From: Vibrio agarilyticus
GTDB taxonomy: Bacteria > Pseudomonadota > Gammaproteobacteria > Enterobacterales > Vibrionaceae
Assembly (NCBI RefSeq): GCF_012641465.1
Contig: NZ_JABAIK010000011.1
Span: 1 to 64,000 of the forward strand
Reading direction: 5' to 3'
Length of the DNA stretch: 64,000 nucleotides
Positions 36,905 through 47,655 of the stretch are shown piece by piece. A program made the translations under genes and the position numbers. The notes beneath the pieces are model-generated. The model saw only the letters and a list, made by a program, of their open reading frames with translations, was not told the origin of the DNA and searched no databases. Within the stretch, counting starts at the first letter, position 1, and every line of letters starts with the position of its first letter.

Positions 36905-38158
36905 TTATATGGGAAGCACGTGCTCATGCTGCCATAAACTGGCCAGCGGCTCGCGCTCACGCACTAAATGCGCCTGATTGTTATCGACCATCACCTCGGC
37001 CACACGAGGGCGTGTATTGTAATTGGACGCCATGACAAAGCCGTATGCACCAGATGAACGGACCGCCAGTAAATCACCCGCCTCAATCACCAGTTCGCGA
37101 TCTTTACCAAGAAAATCACTGGTTTCACACACAGGCCCCACCAAATCATAGCGTAATGCCGTGCCTTGGCGCTGTGTGACAGGGACGATCTCTTGCCATG
37201 CAGAGTAAAGCGCCGGACGGATAAGATCATTCATTGCCGCGTCAATAATGGCAAAGTTTTTCTCTGTGGTTGGTTTAATAAACTCGACTTTGGTCAAAAG
37301 TACGCCCGCGTTGGCGGCAATCGCACGTCCGGGTTCAAAAATCAGCTCCAGATCGCTGCGATGTTCCAGCCGAGCGAGCAAAGCTTTCGCATAATCGGAA
37401 GGCTGAGGAGGCTGCTCGTCATGGTACACCACACCCAAACCACCGCCGACATCAAGGTGCTTAATATGAATACCTTGCGCTTTTAACGTATCAATCAATG
37501 CCAACAAGCGATCGGTCGCATCAATAAAAGGCGTAATATCGGTCAATTGTGAGCCAATGTGACAATCGATGCCGTGCACCTCCAAATGAGGCAGGCGATG
37601 AGCTAATTGATACACCGCGACTGCACGCTCAAATTCAATACCAAATTTGTTATCACGAAGGCCCGTTGAAATATAAGGGTGCGTTTTCGCATCCACATCA
37701 GGATTAATGCGCAGTGAAATGGGCGCGATAACACCCATCTCTTGCGCCACTTGATTCAAACGCTCAAGCTCAGGTTCAGATTCAACGTTGAAACATTTGA
37801 TACCCACTTCCAATGCTCGGCGCATCTCTTGCGCCGTTTTTCCGACACCGGAAAAGACCACTTTGCGTGGGTCACCACCAGCGGCAAGCACTCGCTCTAA
37901 CTCACCACCGGAGACAATGTCAAAGCCAGAGCCAAGGCGCGCCAGCACACTCAACACGCCCAAATTGGAGTTGGCTTTCACCGCAAAGCAAATGAGATGG
38001 GGATGCACGCCAACGGCATCATTAAACGCATGCCAATGCCGTTCTAGTGTGGCTCGAGAATACACATACAGTGGTGTACCAAATTCTTGTGCCAACTGTG
38101 TTAACGGTAAATCTTCAACCCAAAGCTGGCCATCATCCTGATAATTAAAAAAATCCAA
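36905..38158 (-). CDS. lysA: Diaminopimelate decarboxylase
   Basis: PLP enzyme making L-lysine from meso-DAP, the last step of the pathway. 417 residues (E. coli 420). The Schiff-base lysine is Lys61 in [31 protein letters not shown] and [11 protein letters not shown] (catalytic Cys from the partner subunit) are present. Fold: TIM barrel then beta-sandwich. Between lptM and dapF in one operon. Confidence 0.98.
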   Translation of the reverse strand: MDFFNYQDDGQLWVEDLPLTQLAQEFGTPLYVYSRATLERHWHAFNDAVGVHPHLICFAVKANSNLGVLSVLARLGSGFDIVSGGELERVLAAGGDPRKVVFSGVGKTAQEMRRALEVGIKCFNVESEPELERLNQVAQEMGVIAPISLRINPDVDAKTHPYISTGLRDNKFGIEFERAVAVYQLAHRLPHLEVHGIDCHIGSQLTDITPFIDATDRLLALIDTLKAQGIHIKHLDVGGGLGVVYHDEQPPQPSDYAKALLARLEHRSDLELIFEPGRAIAANAGVLLTKVEFIKPTTEKNFAIIDAAMNDLIRPALYSAWQEIVPVTQRQGTALRYDLVGPVCETSDFLGKDRELVIEAGDLLAVRSSGAYGFVMASNYNTRPRVAEVMVDNNQAHLVREREPLASLWQHEHVLPI

Positions 38159-38204
38159 AGTCGTTCCCTAATTTTGTTTCAACGAAAATACTCAACAATC
38201 GCAC

Positions 38205-38375
38205 TTACTGCGCAGCAGAATCCACTGCCGTTGACGCGGCAGGCTCTGCCACAGGCGCCACTTGTGTTTCATCTTGAGGCAAATAGAGTGCCCCAGACTG
38301 ACCGCAACCGACCAAAAATAGGCCCGTTACCACCAGAAGCGCGCTGGCGCGCAAAGAGGTCGATAATTTTTTCAT
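38205..38375 (-). CDS. lptM: LPS-assembly lipoprotein LptM (YifL)
   Basis: The ATG at 38375 gives 56 residues beginning MKKLSTSLRASALLV; a longer frame to 38606 crosses the cyaY gene and is not credible. Lipobox LVGC with Cys24 and the conserved SGALYLP after it match YifL/LptM, which stabilises the LptD-LptE translocon in the outer membrane. The tail is Ala/Val/Pro-rich. It precedes lysA and is divergent from cyaY, as in E. coli. Confidence 0.9.
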   Translation of the reverse strand: MKKLSTSLRASALLVVTGLFLVGCGQSGALYLPQDETQVAPVAEPAASTAVDSAAQ

Positions 38376-38450
38376 TTTGCACATCGTGATTATTAAACCA
38401 ATGCCCCCTATAATCGCACCACACTCAGGAAAAGCAATAGGATAGATAAG

Positions 38451-38765
38451 ATGAATGAAACTGAATTTCATCGATTGGTCGATATGGAATGGCACGCACT
38501 GGAAGAAGCGATTGATGAGTCGGGCGCCGACATTGATTACGAAACCAGTGGCAATGTCCTGACTCTCGAATTTGACGATCGCAGTCAAATCATCATTAAT
38601 CGCCAAGAACCGATGAAAGAGATCTGGCTGGCATCAAAATCAGGCGGATTTCATTTTCAGCACCACGATGGGGCTTGGATCTGCTCAAAAACCGGATTGC
38701 ATTTTTTTGAAATGGTGCAACAAGAGTGCGAAAAGCACGCTGGGGAAGCGATTGACTGGCCTTAA
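38451..38765 (+). CDS. cyaY: Frataxin-like iron donor CyaY
   Basis: Binds iron and tunes iron-sulfur cluster assembly at IscS. 104 residues (E. coli 106). The acidic first helix FHRLVDMEWHALEEAIDES and the strand QIIINRQEPMKEIWLAS are typical, as is GGFHF followed by GAWIC. It lies between divergent lptM and convergent cyaA, the order seen in enterics. Confidence 0.97.
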   Translation: MNETEFHRLVDMEWHALEEAIDESGADIDYETSGNVLTLEFDDRSQIIINRQEPMKEIWLASKSGGFHFQHHDGAWICSKTGLHFFEMVQQECEKHAGEAIDWP

Positions 38766-38800
38766 TCGGCAAAACAGCGCGTAGCCTTCGTTCAAGAAGG

Positions 38801-41347
38801 CTACTCGTTGACAACGTGTCGCTGTTTGGTGTTTGAACCATCGTTGCGGTATGGAACCACATAAGGCGCGCCGTCGCCTTCAGGATGAATTACCTGATAG
38901 TATTGCGGCAAATTAAAGTTAATGAATTTTGCCGCGACACTGTCATCATCTTTCACTGAGGTATAGAAGGTGTTGACGCTGGCAATCATCTCGTCTTTAG
39001 AGCCGCTGTACTGGTGATAAACCTCGAGTTGGTTAGACTCATCCAGCACATAAATATTGAACCCGTCTGCCGTATCTTCAAAGAAAAATTGGATCAAACC
39101 TTCACTGGCAAAACTTTCCACGACATCAGGTAGCTGATAATCCTGCTCGCGGCCCAACATCAACAAGGGAGAACCTTTGATCTTGTTCGACGAAATGCTG
39201 CGATAAAAATCAACTGAGTTCTCTAATTTCTGCACTGAAACCCCACGACGCTCAAAAAACAGACCGTACGTTTGCGAGCCGATACGCATCGCTTTAAAAC
39301 GGCGACGTTTTTCTGGTTCAACCGGTTTTAAGCGCATTTCGATGCACTCAGCCAGTAGCTGATACACCGCATTACGCATCATGCCGCGAAGGTTTTTACT
39401 GTAACAAAACACATCCACCGATTCTGGCGGCAGCGCATCTTGGTGCATTTTACCCAATACGGTTTTCAGCGCATCGAGCATCGCCGTTTCACCGCTAAAG
39501 TGCAACGTCCGCACCTCATGCCAAGAGTTGCGGTAGACGAGATCAACACTGCCCACCAGACTTTGCTGCTCAGGACCAAAACTCAAAATGTCGGTCGATT
39601 TAAGATCCACCTTGAGATTGCGCCCGGTCAGCGCCATGGTAGGGTCATTTTCAAAATTGATAAACATCGCCAACTGGCTGATTTCGCAAGGGCTTGCCAG
39701 CGCTTGCATCGTTGGGCGACGCTTACGCAATGAGAAGGTATTACGTAAATCGCTCACCATCTGGTAAAACTTATCGATATCGATATGCGCTTGACGCACC
39801 ACAGAATGCAGCCGAGTGGACTCGGTGATCAGACCATTAAAAAAGGCCCAAGCCACCAGCTTGCTCAAGTATTCATGATGCTCAAGCATCGGCTGGCCCA
39901 AAATGCGATGCGGGATCAATGGCTGCTTGTACAGATACCAACCGGCACGATTGGTTCCGCCATCAGCCACTTCAATAAAGGTAAGATCCGGCTCATGCAA
40001 ATCCGGCGAAATCTGCGGATTAAGCAACGTCACTTTACCCGGCAAAATCTCAAACGCGGCATAAAGTTTACGCGCAAGCACGCTGATGTCTTGAGGACTA
40101 ATGGCCGAGGTAATGTTATTGCGGCGCGCAAATTGGATCAGATTACGGTAGCTCTGCATCAGCGCATCAAGTAGCGCATGATGCACCACTTTAACCTGTT
40201 CCACTTTCCAATGGCGGCGATCGTCGAGCTCTTTTAAGTGCGACGTTGGCCAAGCCCACCCCGCCGTCAACTCCGTTAGCGCCTCACGACGCCAAGGCAC
40301 TGAGCCTGCGTCAGGATCGCGCGATAATTTTTCATGAGTTTTCAGATAGAAACAGCGGCGCACCAGATCAAGGCGAGTCGTGTCGCCAATCTGTTCCAGA
40401 TACCGAGTGACCTTCGCGAGCATCAGATAATACGCATCCATGCCGTAGAGATCAGGATCGTCAGCAAAGAAGCGGCGCTTACTGTCGAGTGACAAGAGCT
40501 GAGTATTAGGGTATTCCCAAGAGTAAGCTTCAAGCAGTATCGCTTTTAGCACCGACTTATAAGGAGAGTCGATACTCTTGTACAGCTGCCACAAATTGGC
40601 GCCAAAATACTCTTCGGCAGGAATGCACGTTAACGGACCAAAATCCATCCACTGAGTGCGCTGCAACTGGCCACTTTGTTCTAGCTGTTTGACGTAATCG
40701 TCGTAACACTCTTCCATTTCTGGCGGCACCATCTGCCAAAGCAGCGGCTTACCAGCCAATCGCACCGCTGAGCGATAGAATTCATCAAGCAACAACATGT
40801 GCTGAGACGAGCCGCAGTTATCTCCGGTCATCGCCTCAGAGCGATTGGAGCGAAAACGCAGCTCATCCATTAAAAAGAAATTGGCTTCCACACCTTGAGT
40901 CTGAGCCCAATCGGTGATCAATAAGCATTTATTGGTTAAACGCTCACGCGCATCGCTGTCCATCGTCGGTGACACGCACACCCAAATATCGAGATCGCTT
41001 GAGGTGCTTTGACCTATCGATGAGGTGCTGCCCATCGTATAGAGACCCAAAATGGCAGGCTCATGAGGCACCTGTTGGCTTGACGGTTCGCCAATCGGCT
41101 CCACCAAGGCCAAATTGATATCATCAATAAATTGCTGCTGCACCGTATTCAGTTCAAGTCCCCACACGCCATGGGCGACGGACGTATCAAAAAAACCGGG
41201 CAACGCAGGATGATTGAAATGGAAAAGCGTGGGAATGAGGTGGAACACTTGCTGACTCGGCAAATCCATAAGCGCCAGCGCGCGATCAATTCGCTGCTGA
41301 TTGAGTCTGTCTAAGCGCTGGATTAACTTGATGGTAGAAGCCTGCAA
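38801..41347 (-). CDS. cyaA: Class I adenylate cyclase
   Basis: Makes cAMP for CRP-dependent regulation. I place the start at TTG 41347: TCCT (AGGA on the coding strand) lies 7 nt upstream, the frame then aligns with the E. coli UUG start, and the length becomes 848 residues, identical to E. coli. A more upstream in-frame TTG at 41377 would add ten residues but lacks a Shine-Dalgarno. The catalytic N-terminal half has GSTSSIGQSTSSDLDIWVC; the C-terminal half is the glucose-responsive regulatory region. Divergent from hemC. Confidence 0.95.
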   Translation of the reverse strand: MQASTIKLIQRLDRLNQQRIDRALALMDLPSQQVFHLIPTLFHFNHPALPGFFDTSVAHGVWGLELNTVQQQFIDDINLALVEPIGEPSSQQVPHEPAILGLYTMGSTSSIGQSTSSDLDIWVCVSPTMDSDARERLTNKCLLITDWAQTQGVEANFFLMDELRFRSNRSEAMTGDNCGSSQHMLLLDEFYRSAVRLAGKPLLWQMVPPEMEECYDDYVKQLEQSGQLQRTQWMDFGPLTCIPAEEYFGANLWQLYKSIDSPYKSVLKAILLEAYSWEYPNTQLLSLDSKRRFFADDPDLYGMDAYYLMLAKVTRYLEQIGDTTRLDLVRRCFYLKTHEKLSRDPDAGSVPWRREALTELTAGWAWPTSHLKELDDRRHWKVEQVKVVHHALLDALMQSYRNLIQFARRNNITSAISPQDISVLARKLYAAFEILPGKVTLLNPQISPDLHEPDLTFIEVADGGTNRAGWYLYKQPLIPHRILGQPMLEHHEYLSKLVAWAFFNGLITESTRLHSVVRQAHIDIDKFYQMVSDLRNTFSLRKRRPTMQALASPCEISQLAMFINFENDPTMALTGRNLKVDLKSTDILSFGPEQQSLVGSVDLVYRNSWHEVRTLHFSGETAMLDALKTVLGKMHQDALPPESVDVFCYSKNLRGMMRNAVYQLLAECIEMRLKPVEPEKRRRFKAMRIGSQTYGLFFERRGVSVQKLENSVDFYRSISSNKIKGSPLLMLGREQDYQLPDVVESFASEGLIQFFFEDTADGFNIYVLDESNQLEVYHQYSGSKDEMIASVNTFYTSVKDDDSVAAKFINFNLPQYYQVIHPEGDGAPYVVPYRNDGSNTKQRHVVNE

Positions 41348-41400
41348 GGGAATATCCTGAGTTTCACGTTTGTTCAAATAGTGCGCTAAATCCGCGCAAA

Positions 41401-41420
41401 AACGTGATCAATTTAACACT
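41401..41420 (-). promoter_or_regulatory. Possible CRP site in the cyaA-hemC gap
   Basis: AACGTGATCAATTTAACACT resembles the CRP consensus TGTGA-N6-TCACA with one mismatch in each half. It lies about 55 bp upstream of the cyaA UUG start, where CRP represses cyaA in E. coli. The match is modest. The remainder of 41348-41683 shows no gene. Confidence 0.3.
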
Positions 41421-41683
41421 TCAACTACGTCAGGTAAAGCCAAAAGGTGCACACTTTTTCTGCAACTTCCATCAATAAAATAGGCGGATTACGTGACGGC
41501 GCCCAGTGTCGCTTGCAAATGGTTTTCCGAGTATTAGACGAATGACTAATTGAGACATTAATCACACTAATTTGTTATTTGAGCGAGAAATCGCTTCAGG
41601 AGGAACGAATACATTAACTAAGAGTAAATCTTTATTAGCGACAATGGTAGCATTACTCAAAATTGCTTTTTTGAGGTTTATTC

Positions 41684-42625
41684 ATGACCAACACCACTCC
41701 GATTCGTATTGCGACACGCCAAAGCCCGCTTGCTCTGTGGCAAGCGTATTTTGTCAAAGACGCCCTTCAAGCGGCGCATCCTGGGCTTGAAGTTGAACTG
41801 GTCAAATTGGTGACCAAAGGTGACATCATTCTTGATACGCCACTGGCTAAAGTCGGAGGGAAAGGACTGTTTGTCAAAGAGCTGGAAGTTGCCATGCTCG
41901 AAGGTCGTGCGGACCTTGCGGTACACTCAATGAAAGACGTGCCGGTCGATTTTCCGGAAGGGTTAGGACTGGTCACCATCTGCGAACGCGAAGATCCCCG
42001 TGATGCGTTTGTCTCAAACCATTACACCACGCTTGATGAGTTACCCCAAGGCGCCGTAGTGGGCACCTGCAGCCTACGCCGTCAATGCCAAATTAAAGAA
42101 GCACGTCCAGATTTAGTGATCAAAGATCTGCGTGGTAACGTCGGAACGCGCCTTGGAAAATTAGACGCAGGTGAATTTGATGCCATCATTTTGGCCGCTG
42201 CCGGATTAAAACGCTTAGAGTTAGAAGCGCGAATTCAAAGTTACCTAGAACCAGAACAGTCATTACCTGCGGTAGGGCAAGGTGCGGTCGGCATTGAATG
42301 TCGCCTTGATGATACGCGACTGCATCAGTTGCTTGCGCCGCTCAATGACCCAGATACAGCAACGCGAGTCTTGTGCGAACGAGCGATGAACTTAACGCTG
42401 CAAGGCGGATGCCAAGTGCCTATCGGCAGCTACGCCCTGCTCGAAGGGGATGATATTTGGCTGCGCGCCCTTGTTGGCGAGCCCGATGGTAGCGTCATCG
42501 TACGCGGTGAGATCCGCGGCCATCGTAAAGATGCCGAGGCGCTTGGGGTCACACTAGCCAATCAGCTACTTGATGATGGTGCACGCGATATTCTGACGCG
42601 TTTGTACGCCGACGAGCAGCCATAA
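41684..42625 (+). CDS. hemC: Porphobilinogen deaminase
   Basis: Links four porphobilinogens into hydroxymethylbilane in tetrapyrrole synthesis. 313 residues, identical to E. coli. The dipyrromethane cofactor attaches to Cys243 in GGCQVP; catalytic Asp85 is in HSMKDVP. Substrate arginines lie in LRRQC and [12 protein letters not shown]. First gene of the hemCDXY operon; hemD begins 2 bp after it. Confidence 0.98.
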   Translation: MTNTTPIRIATRQSPLALWQAYFVKDALQAAHPGLEVELVKLVTKGDIILDTPLAKVGGKGLFVKELEVAMLEGRADLAVHSMKDVPVDFPEGLGLVTICEREDPRDAFVSNHYTTLDELPQGAVVGTCSLRRQCQIKEARPDLVIKDLRGNVGTRLGKLDAGEFDAIILAAAGLKRLELEARIQSYLEPEQSLPAVGQGAVGIECRLDDTRLHQLLAPLNDPDTATRVLCERAMNLTLQGGCQVPIGSYALLEGDDIWLRALVGEPDGSVIVRGEIRGHRKDAEALGVTLANQLLDDGARDILTRLYADEQP

Positions 42626-42627
42626 AA

Positions 42628-43362
42628 ATGAAGGTGCTGGTGACTCGACCTAACGGAGAAGGTCAAGCACTGTGCCATGAGCTTGCCGCGCACGGAATCG
42701 CGGCAAGTCATCAACCGCTTCTCGATATTATTACTGCGCCGAGCGCAAACCGGACTCCCCCCCTCTGGCCACACGTGGATGTGATTATTGCGGTCAGTCA
42801 GCACGCCGTCTATCACGCTGACGCGATATTGAAAAAGAACGCATTTTCATGGCCTTCACAGGCGCACTATCTTGCCGTCGGTCAAAAAACGGCCCACTAT
42901 TTAAGCAAAGCTTCGCAGCAACACGTACACTTCCCAGAGATCAGTGACAGTGAACATTTGTTGCAATTACCTGAACTTGGTGATTTAACCAATCAGCAGG
43001 TGGTGATTATGCGTGGTAATGGGGGTCGTGAACTCATTTACGATACGCTGCAGCAACGCGGCGCTTTTGTCACCTATTGGGAAACGTATCAACGCCAATG
43101 GCATCAATTTGATGCCGCCGCCGCGCTCAAGCAATGGCAGCAAGACGGCATTAATGCACTGATTATTACTAGCGCAGAGCAGCTGCACTATTTTGTAACG
43201 CAGTGTGCCCCCTATGGACTGGCCGCCGTTTGCCAATGGCAGCTTTGGGTCCCAAGTGAGCGCATTGCCATGCTGGCTCGCCAGCACGGGTTTACCCACG
43301 TCGTCGCGGTCGGTAGCGCGAGTAACTCAGCGTTCATTAATGCGCTGATATCGCGTCTCTGA
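42628..43362 (+). CDS. hemD: Uroporphyrinogen-III synthase
   Basis: Closes and inverts ring D of hydroxymethylbilane. 244 residues (E. coli 246). The family is poorly conserved; the start MKVLVTRPNGEG, the VIMRGNGGRELIYDTLQQRG segment in the middle and ALIITSAEQL near the second domain fit. Position between hemC and hemX confirms it. Confidence 0.94.
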   Translation: MKVLVTRPNGEGQALCHELAAHGIAASHQPLLDIITAPSANRTPPLWPHVDVIIAVSQHAVYHADAILKKNAFSWPSQAHYLAVGQKTAHYLSKASQQHVHFPEISDSEHLLQLPELGDLTNQQVVIMRGNGGRELIYDTLQQRGAFVTYWETYQRQWHQFDAAAALKQWQQDGINALIITSAEQLHYFVTQCAPYGLAAVCQWQLWVPSERIAMLARQHGFTHVVAVGSASNSAFINALISRL

Positions 43363-43392
43363 GCGATTATCTACCGTACACAGGACAACCGT

Positions 43393-44565
43393 ATGACACG
43401 CAATAACAATAAGAAAACAACCCAAACGGAGAACCAGGCTGACTCGCAGGTAGCGCCAGTCGATACCGAGTCAACGCCTTCAGAGCCATCGACACGCTCT
43501 GACAGTGAACGACTTGAGCTGTGTGAGCGAAAAGCCAAACGCGCGGTCAAGTTCAGTGTCGCGGCAGTGATCGTCGCGCTATTGCTGGGCGGAGGCGCGT
43601 TTTATCACTTAATCAATGCGCAGCAGCAAGCACAAAGCGAACTGGCCGCCGTACGCGCGCAACTGATGACCAGTGAACAAAGCCTCGCTGAGCAGTTACA
43701 ACAAACCGAAGATGCCACACTCAAAACTGCAAAAACGGCGGCGGAACACGCACAAGTGACGCTCGCACAGCAGCAAAAGAGCATCGAAAGTTTGCAGCGC
43801 ACGATTCAAGAACTTCAAGGCCGAAGACCAAATGACTGGTTACTCGCTGAGGCGGATTATCTTGTCAAATTGGCGGGACGTAAGCTGTTTTTAGAACACG
43901 ATATTGAAAGTGCGACATTACTGATGGAAAGCGCCGACCAGCGCCTCGCCGCGCTCAATGACCCTAGTTTGGTGTCCGTTCGTCAAGCACTGGCTAACGA
44001 CATTACCAAACTGCGCACGCTTCCGATCATTGATCGCGATGGCATCGTATTGCGTCTCACCTCGCTGCAGCAAGAAGTGGCAAAGCTGCCGCTGGCTAGC
44101 GCCATTTTACCGAATGCGCAGCCACAACCTGACACTGCGGTCACCGATGATGTCAGCAATTGGCGTAACAATTTAGTCAATTCACTCAAATCGTTTTCCG
44201 AGCATTTCATTACCTATCGCACACGCGAGGGTAGTGCCGTGCCTCTGCTCGCACCGCAGCAACATTTCTACTTACAAGAAAACCTAAAAAGCAAATTGGA
44301 AACGGCCATCAAAGCGGTTTACGACGAAAAACCGAAACAATATCAGGCGGCACTAGCGACTGCGCTGACTTGGTCAAAAACCTATTTCAACCAAGATGCG
44401 CACTCTGTAAAACAGTTTATCGCAGCGCTCACTCAGCTCGAACAAGTCAACATTGACATTGAATATCCCAAAGCGTTGCCAAGTCAGGCGGCACTCGCCG
44501 ATCTGATCCGCACGCGCTTACGCCGTGACGTCACCACACTGACCGAGCAGGAGGGGCAGCAATGA
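43393..44565 (+). CDS. hemX: HemX, membrane protein of the hem operon
   Basis: 390 residues (E. coli 393). A polar, disordered N-tail (1-50), one membrane helix (about 54-72), a Gln/Ala-rich coiled coil (about 75-142), then a helical domain starting at RPNDWLLAEADYLVKLAGRK. Once thought to be a methylase, but no SAM motif is visible. The exact role in haem synthesis is unclear. It overlaps hemY by 4 bp. Confidence 0.92.
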   Translation: MTRNNNKKTTQTENQADSQVAPVDTESTPSEPSTRSDSERLELCERKAKRAVKFSVAAVIVALLLGGGAFYHLINAQQQAQSELAAVRAQLMTSEQSLAEQLQQTEDATLKTAKTAAEHAQVTLAQQQKSIESLQRTIQELQGRRPNDWLLAEADYLVKLAGRKLFLEHDIESATLLMESADQRLAALNDPSLVSVRQALANDITKLRTLPIIDRDGIVLRLTSLQQEVAKLPLASAILPNAQPQPDTAVTDDVSNWRNNLVNSLKSFSEHFITYRTREGSAVPLLAPQQHFYLQENLKSKLETAIKAVYDEKPKQYQAALATALTWSKTYFNQDAHSVKQFIAALTQLEQVNIDIEYPKALPSQAALADLIRTRLRRDVTTLTEQEGQQ

Positions 44566-45878
44566 TCCGTTTGGTTCTGCTTTTTGCCCTGCTCGGATTG
44601 GGGCTTTATGCTGGCGCGCACTTTTCCGGCCAGCAAGGTTACGTTCTGATTTCAATGGCCAATCAGACCATCGAAATGAGCGTGACCACATTGGTTATCC
44701 TTGTGGGCATACTGATCGCACTGCTGTTTGTTATCGAACAGATCATCAAAAAGCTGGTGCGCACTGGCAGCCACACTTGGCACCGTTTTAGTCTACGCAA
44801 AATTCGGCGCGCTCGCGGCATGGTTGACGCGGGGCTTTTGGACTTACAATCCGGCCACTGGAAACTGGCAGAAAAGCGTCTATCCAAATACGCGCCCTAT
44901 CATGATACGCCACTGCTGGGCTATTTGATGGCAGCAAAAGCGGCCAACAAACAAGGGGAAACCGCGCGACGCGATGAGTACCTTGCCAAAGCGCAAGCGC
45001 TACCAGACTCCACCGAATCTGTCGAATTAATGCGCGCCAAACTGCAACTGCAAGCAAAGCAATACACCGATGCGCTCTCGACACTCAATACCTTGAAAAC
45101 GCACGATGCCCACAACAGCGAAATTTTGCGTTTACTCAGTCAAACCTACCAAGCGCTTGAACTGTGGCAGCCCTTATTAGAGTTGCTGCCTAGCCTACTC
45201 AAACATAAGCTAATTGATGACACGCGCTATCGAGCTTTGAGTGAAAGCGCCGAATGTGGCCGTTTGGCAGAAATTGGCGCGCAACAAGGCAGCTCTGGTT
45301 TAACAAAGCATTGGGCACGCTTACCGAGAAAAACCAAACAAAATCCGGAGCTGATTGCTGAATTTGCCCGTCAGCTGATCATTCGTGGTGCCGATAGTGA
45401 CGCGTTTACGGCGCTAAAAGAGGGGCTGAAAAAATTCGCTCATCCCGCCCTTTTTTCACTGTTGCCACAGCTCAACTTAGCCGATGATCATCCGATTGTG
45501 GTCTTGCTCGAAAATACCGTGGCCAAATCACCCGCCGATGCAAGTGCGCACAGCGCCTTAGCGCAACTCTATTTTCGTCAGCAGCACTGGCTTGATGCTC
45601 AGCGTCAATTTGAACAAGCGTTAACTATGCGCTCCAATGTGGTGGACTATGCCTATTTAGCCTCAGCGCTTGAGCGGCAGCATTTCTATCAAGCGTCGCA
45701 AGATGTCATGCGCAAAGTGACCAGCCTACTCGATGCACCGATTGCTCCAGCACTACCCGCGCCTAAGTCTGTCGAAGACGCTGCCGAGCTTGACGCCAAT
45801 ACCGCTCTTGAGAGTGAGGCGACCAATGTCATCAAAGAAGAAAGCGATGCACTGGCGACTCAGCCCAAAATGAGTTGA
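44562..45878 (+). CDS. hemY: HemY, TPR membrane protein of the hem operon
   Basis: 438 residues (E. coli 398); the extra length is a variable acidic C-tail (about 395-438). Two N-terminal membrane helices (about 1-20 and 40-62) are followed by TPR-like repeats, for instance LAQLYFRQQHWLDAQRQFEQ. Despite its name it is not the Bacillus protoporphyrinogen oxidase. Function in late haem synthesis is inferred from the operon. Confidence 0.93.
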   Translation: MIRLVLLFALLGLGLYAGAHFSGQQGYVLISMANQTIEMSVTTLVILVGILIALLFVIEQIIKKLVRTGSHTWHRFSLRKIRRARGMVDAGLLDLQSGHWKLAEKRLSKYAPYHDTPLLGYLMAAKAANKQGETARRDEYLAKAQALPDSTESVELMRAKLQLQAKQYTDALSTLNTLKTHDAHNSEILRLLSQTYQALELWQPLLELLPSLLKHKLIDDTRYRALSESAECGRLAEIGAQQGSSGLTKHWARLPRKTKQNPELIAEFARQLIIRGADSDAFTALKEGLKKFAHPALFSLLPQLNLADDHPIVVLLENTVAKSPADASAHSALAQLYFRQQHWLDAQRQFEQALTMRSNVVDYAYLASALERQHFYQASQDVMRKVTSLLDAPIAPALPAPKSVEDAAELDANTALESEATNVIKEESDALATQPKMS

Positions 45879-45907
45879 GCGTGAGCGGTGTGAATTGAAA
45901 CCAGCCA

Positions 45908-45945
45908 ACAAAAAGGCCCATCGCAATGCGATGGGCCTTTTTTAG
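45908..45945. terminator. Bidirectional terminator between hemY and pstB
   Basis: AAAAAGGCCCATCGC pairs with GCGATGGGCCTTTTT around AAT, a 15-bp stem with A and T runs on either side. It serves both convergent operons. Confidence 0.95.
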
Positions 45946-45962
45946 ATTATTTCATCGTGTGA

Positions 45963-46820
45963 TTAACCGAAATCACCTGAGATGTAGTGCTGGGTACGAT
46001 CTTTTGCTGGCGCATGGAAAATCTGATCCGTGGTACCAAACTCTTCCAGCTGGCCTAGATACATAAAGCCAGTGTAATCGGAAATACGCATTGCTTGCTG
46101 CATGTTGTGTGTCACGATAACGATAGTGAACTTTTCACGCAGTTCGGTGATCAAGGTTTCAATCGCTGCAGTCGCAATCGGGTCAAGCGCTGAAGTCGGT
46201 TCATCCATCAGAATCACCTCAGGCTCCAGCGCGATGGTACGAGCAATACACAAACGCTGCTGCTGACCACCCGACAAACCGTTCGCATCGGCATCAAGCT
46301 TGTCTTTCACCTCTTCCCACAAATGGGCACGCTTTAGCGCCGATTCGACGCGATCGCGAATTTCAGCTTTATTGAGCTTACCTTGAATTTTTAAACCAAA
46401 GGCCATGTTCTCATAGATCGACATTGGGAACGGCGTTGGCTTTTGGAATACCATACCCACCTTTGAACGCAGTTCGTTAATGTCGGTATTGCTGAAAATG
46501 GTTTCGCCATCAAGCAAAATTTCACCTTCTGCGTATTGATGACCATAAAGATCATAAATACGGTTTAAGGTGCGCAATAGCGTCGATTTACCACAACCAG
46601 AAGGGCCGATAAGCGCCGTTACACGGTTCTTATAAATCGGCATCGAAACCGATTTCAACGACGCGGCTGCGCCTTTGTTGTAGTAAAAACTCAGATTCTG
46701 AATATCCATACGATGGGTCAGCTCAGCGCTCACATCGTTCGATACCATGTTATCGGCCAAGCTGTCCGACTCAGTTCCATTGATGTTATCCACATTCACA
46801 AGATCTGTTGCCGTGTTCAT
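45963..46820 (-). CDS. pstB: Phosphate ABC transporter ATPase PstB
   Basis: Drives high-affinity phosphate uptake. 285 residues; about 37 residues longer at the N-terminus than the start of the ABC fold requires, and 28 longer than E. coli PstB. The extension is acidic and Asn-rich. Walker [10 protein letters not shown] (72-80), signature [13 protein letters not shown], Walker [13 protein letters not shown] and H-loop VTHNMQQA are intact. It overlaps pstA by 4 bp. phoU, which often follows pstB, is absent here. Confidence 0.96.
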   Translation of the reverse strand: MNTATDLVNVDNINGTESDSLADNMVSNDVSAELTHRMDIQNLSFYYNKGAAASLKSVSMPIYKNRVTALIGPSGCGKSTLLRTLNRIYDLYGHQYAEGEILLDGETIFSNTDINELRSKVGMVFQKPTPFPMSIYENMAFGLKIQGKLNKAEIRDRVESALKRAHLWEEVKDKLDADANGLSGGQQQRLCIARTIALEPEVILMDEPTSALDPIATAAIETLITELREKFTIVIVTHNMQQAMRISDYTGFMYLGQLEEFGTTDQIFHAPAKDRTQHYISGDFG

Positions 46821-47653
46821 GCTTTTCTCGCTTTTAGTAACTTAGGCAAAGAGGTTGCCAATACATTAACAATCAAAATAAAGCTCGTGATGATCAAAGC
46901 GCCTGCCCATGCAAGCTCTTGCCACGAGGTGTACGGACTCATTGCATATTGGTAAATCGTCACTGGCAAGTTCGCCATTGGTTTACTCATGTCCGTCGTC
47001 ATAAAGCTGCTATTCAGAGCCGTAAACAGCAAAGGTGCGGTTTCGCCTGAAATGCGAGCAATCGATAATAAAATGGCGGTAATGATACCCGGCGCTGCGG
47101 CGCGATAGCTCAGCTGTGTAATGACTCGCCATCTCGGCGCGCCAACACCACTGCCCGCTTCTTTCAGCGTTGCAGGTACCAAACGCAGCATCTCTTCGGT
47201 CGATGCGACAATCACTGGCAAGGCTAAAATCGCCAACGCGATGGCGCCCGCCCAACCAGAATAACCGCCCGTTGGTACGACAATCAGAGCGTAAACAAAC
47301 AGACCGACCAAAATCGATGGCGCGCTCATGAGCATACCGTTAAGAAAACGCAGCGCTTCGGCAATTTTGTTACCCTTTTGCGCATCGGCCAGCCAAGTCC
47401 CGGCCAGCACGCCAATTGGCGCAGCAATCAAAATGCTCAATCCGGTCAGCATCAAGCTACCAATCAAGGCGTTTTTCAAACCACCTTGGCTGCCTGGCGC
47501 TGGGGTCAACTCAGTGAAAATCGCCAAGTTAATCCCTTTCAGCCCCTCGCCAATCAAGGTGTACAAAATGCTCGCAAGCACAAAAACACCAAAACCCGCC
47601 GAAAGCGTACAAAATGCCAGAAACAGGAAATTTTTCAGTTTTCGCATATTCAT
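46817..47653 (-). CDS. pstA: Phosphate ABC transporter permease PstA
   Basis: 278 residues with about six membrane helices. The permease EAA loop is seen in [21 protein letters not shown]. It forms the channel with PstC. Two base pairs separate it from pstC and 4 bp overlap pstB, so the genes form one tight operon. Confidence 0.96.
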   Translation of the reverse strand: MNMRKLKNFLFLAFCTLSAGFGVFVLASILYTLIGEGLKGINLAIFTELTPAPGSQGGLKNALIGSLMLTGLSILIAAPIGVLAGTWLADAQKGNKIAEALRFLNGMLMSAPSILVGLFVYALIVVPTGGYSGWAGAIALAILALPVIVASTEEMLRLVPATLKEAGSGVGAPRWRVITQLSYRAAAPGIITAILLSIARISGETAPLLFTALNSSFMTTDMSKPMANLPVTIYQYAMSPYTSWQELAWAGALIITSFILIVNVLATSLPKLLKARKA

Positions 47654-47655
47654 GA

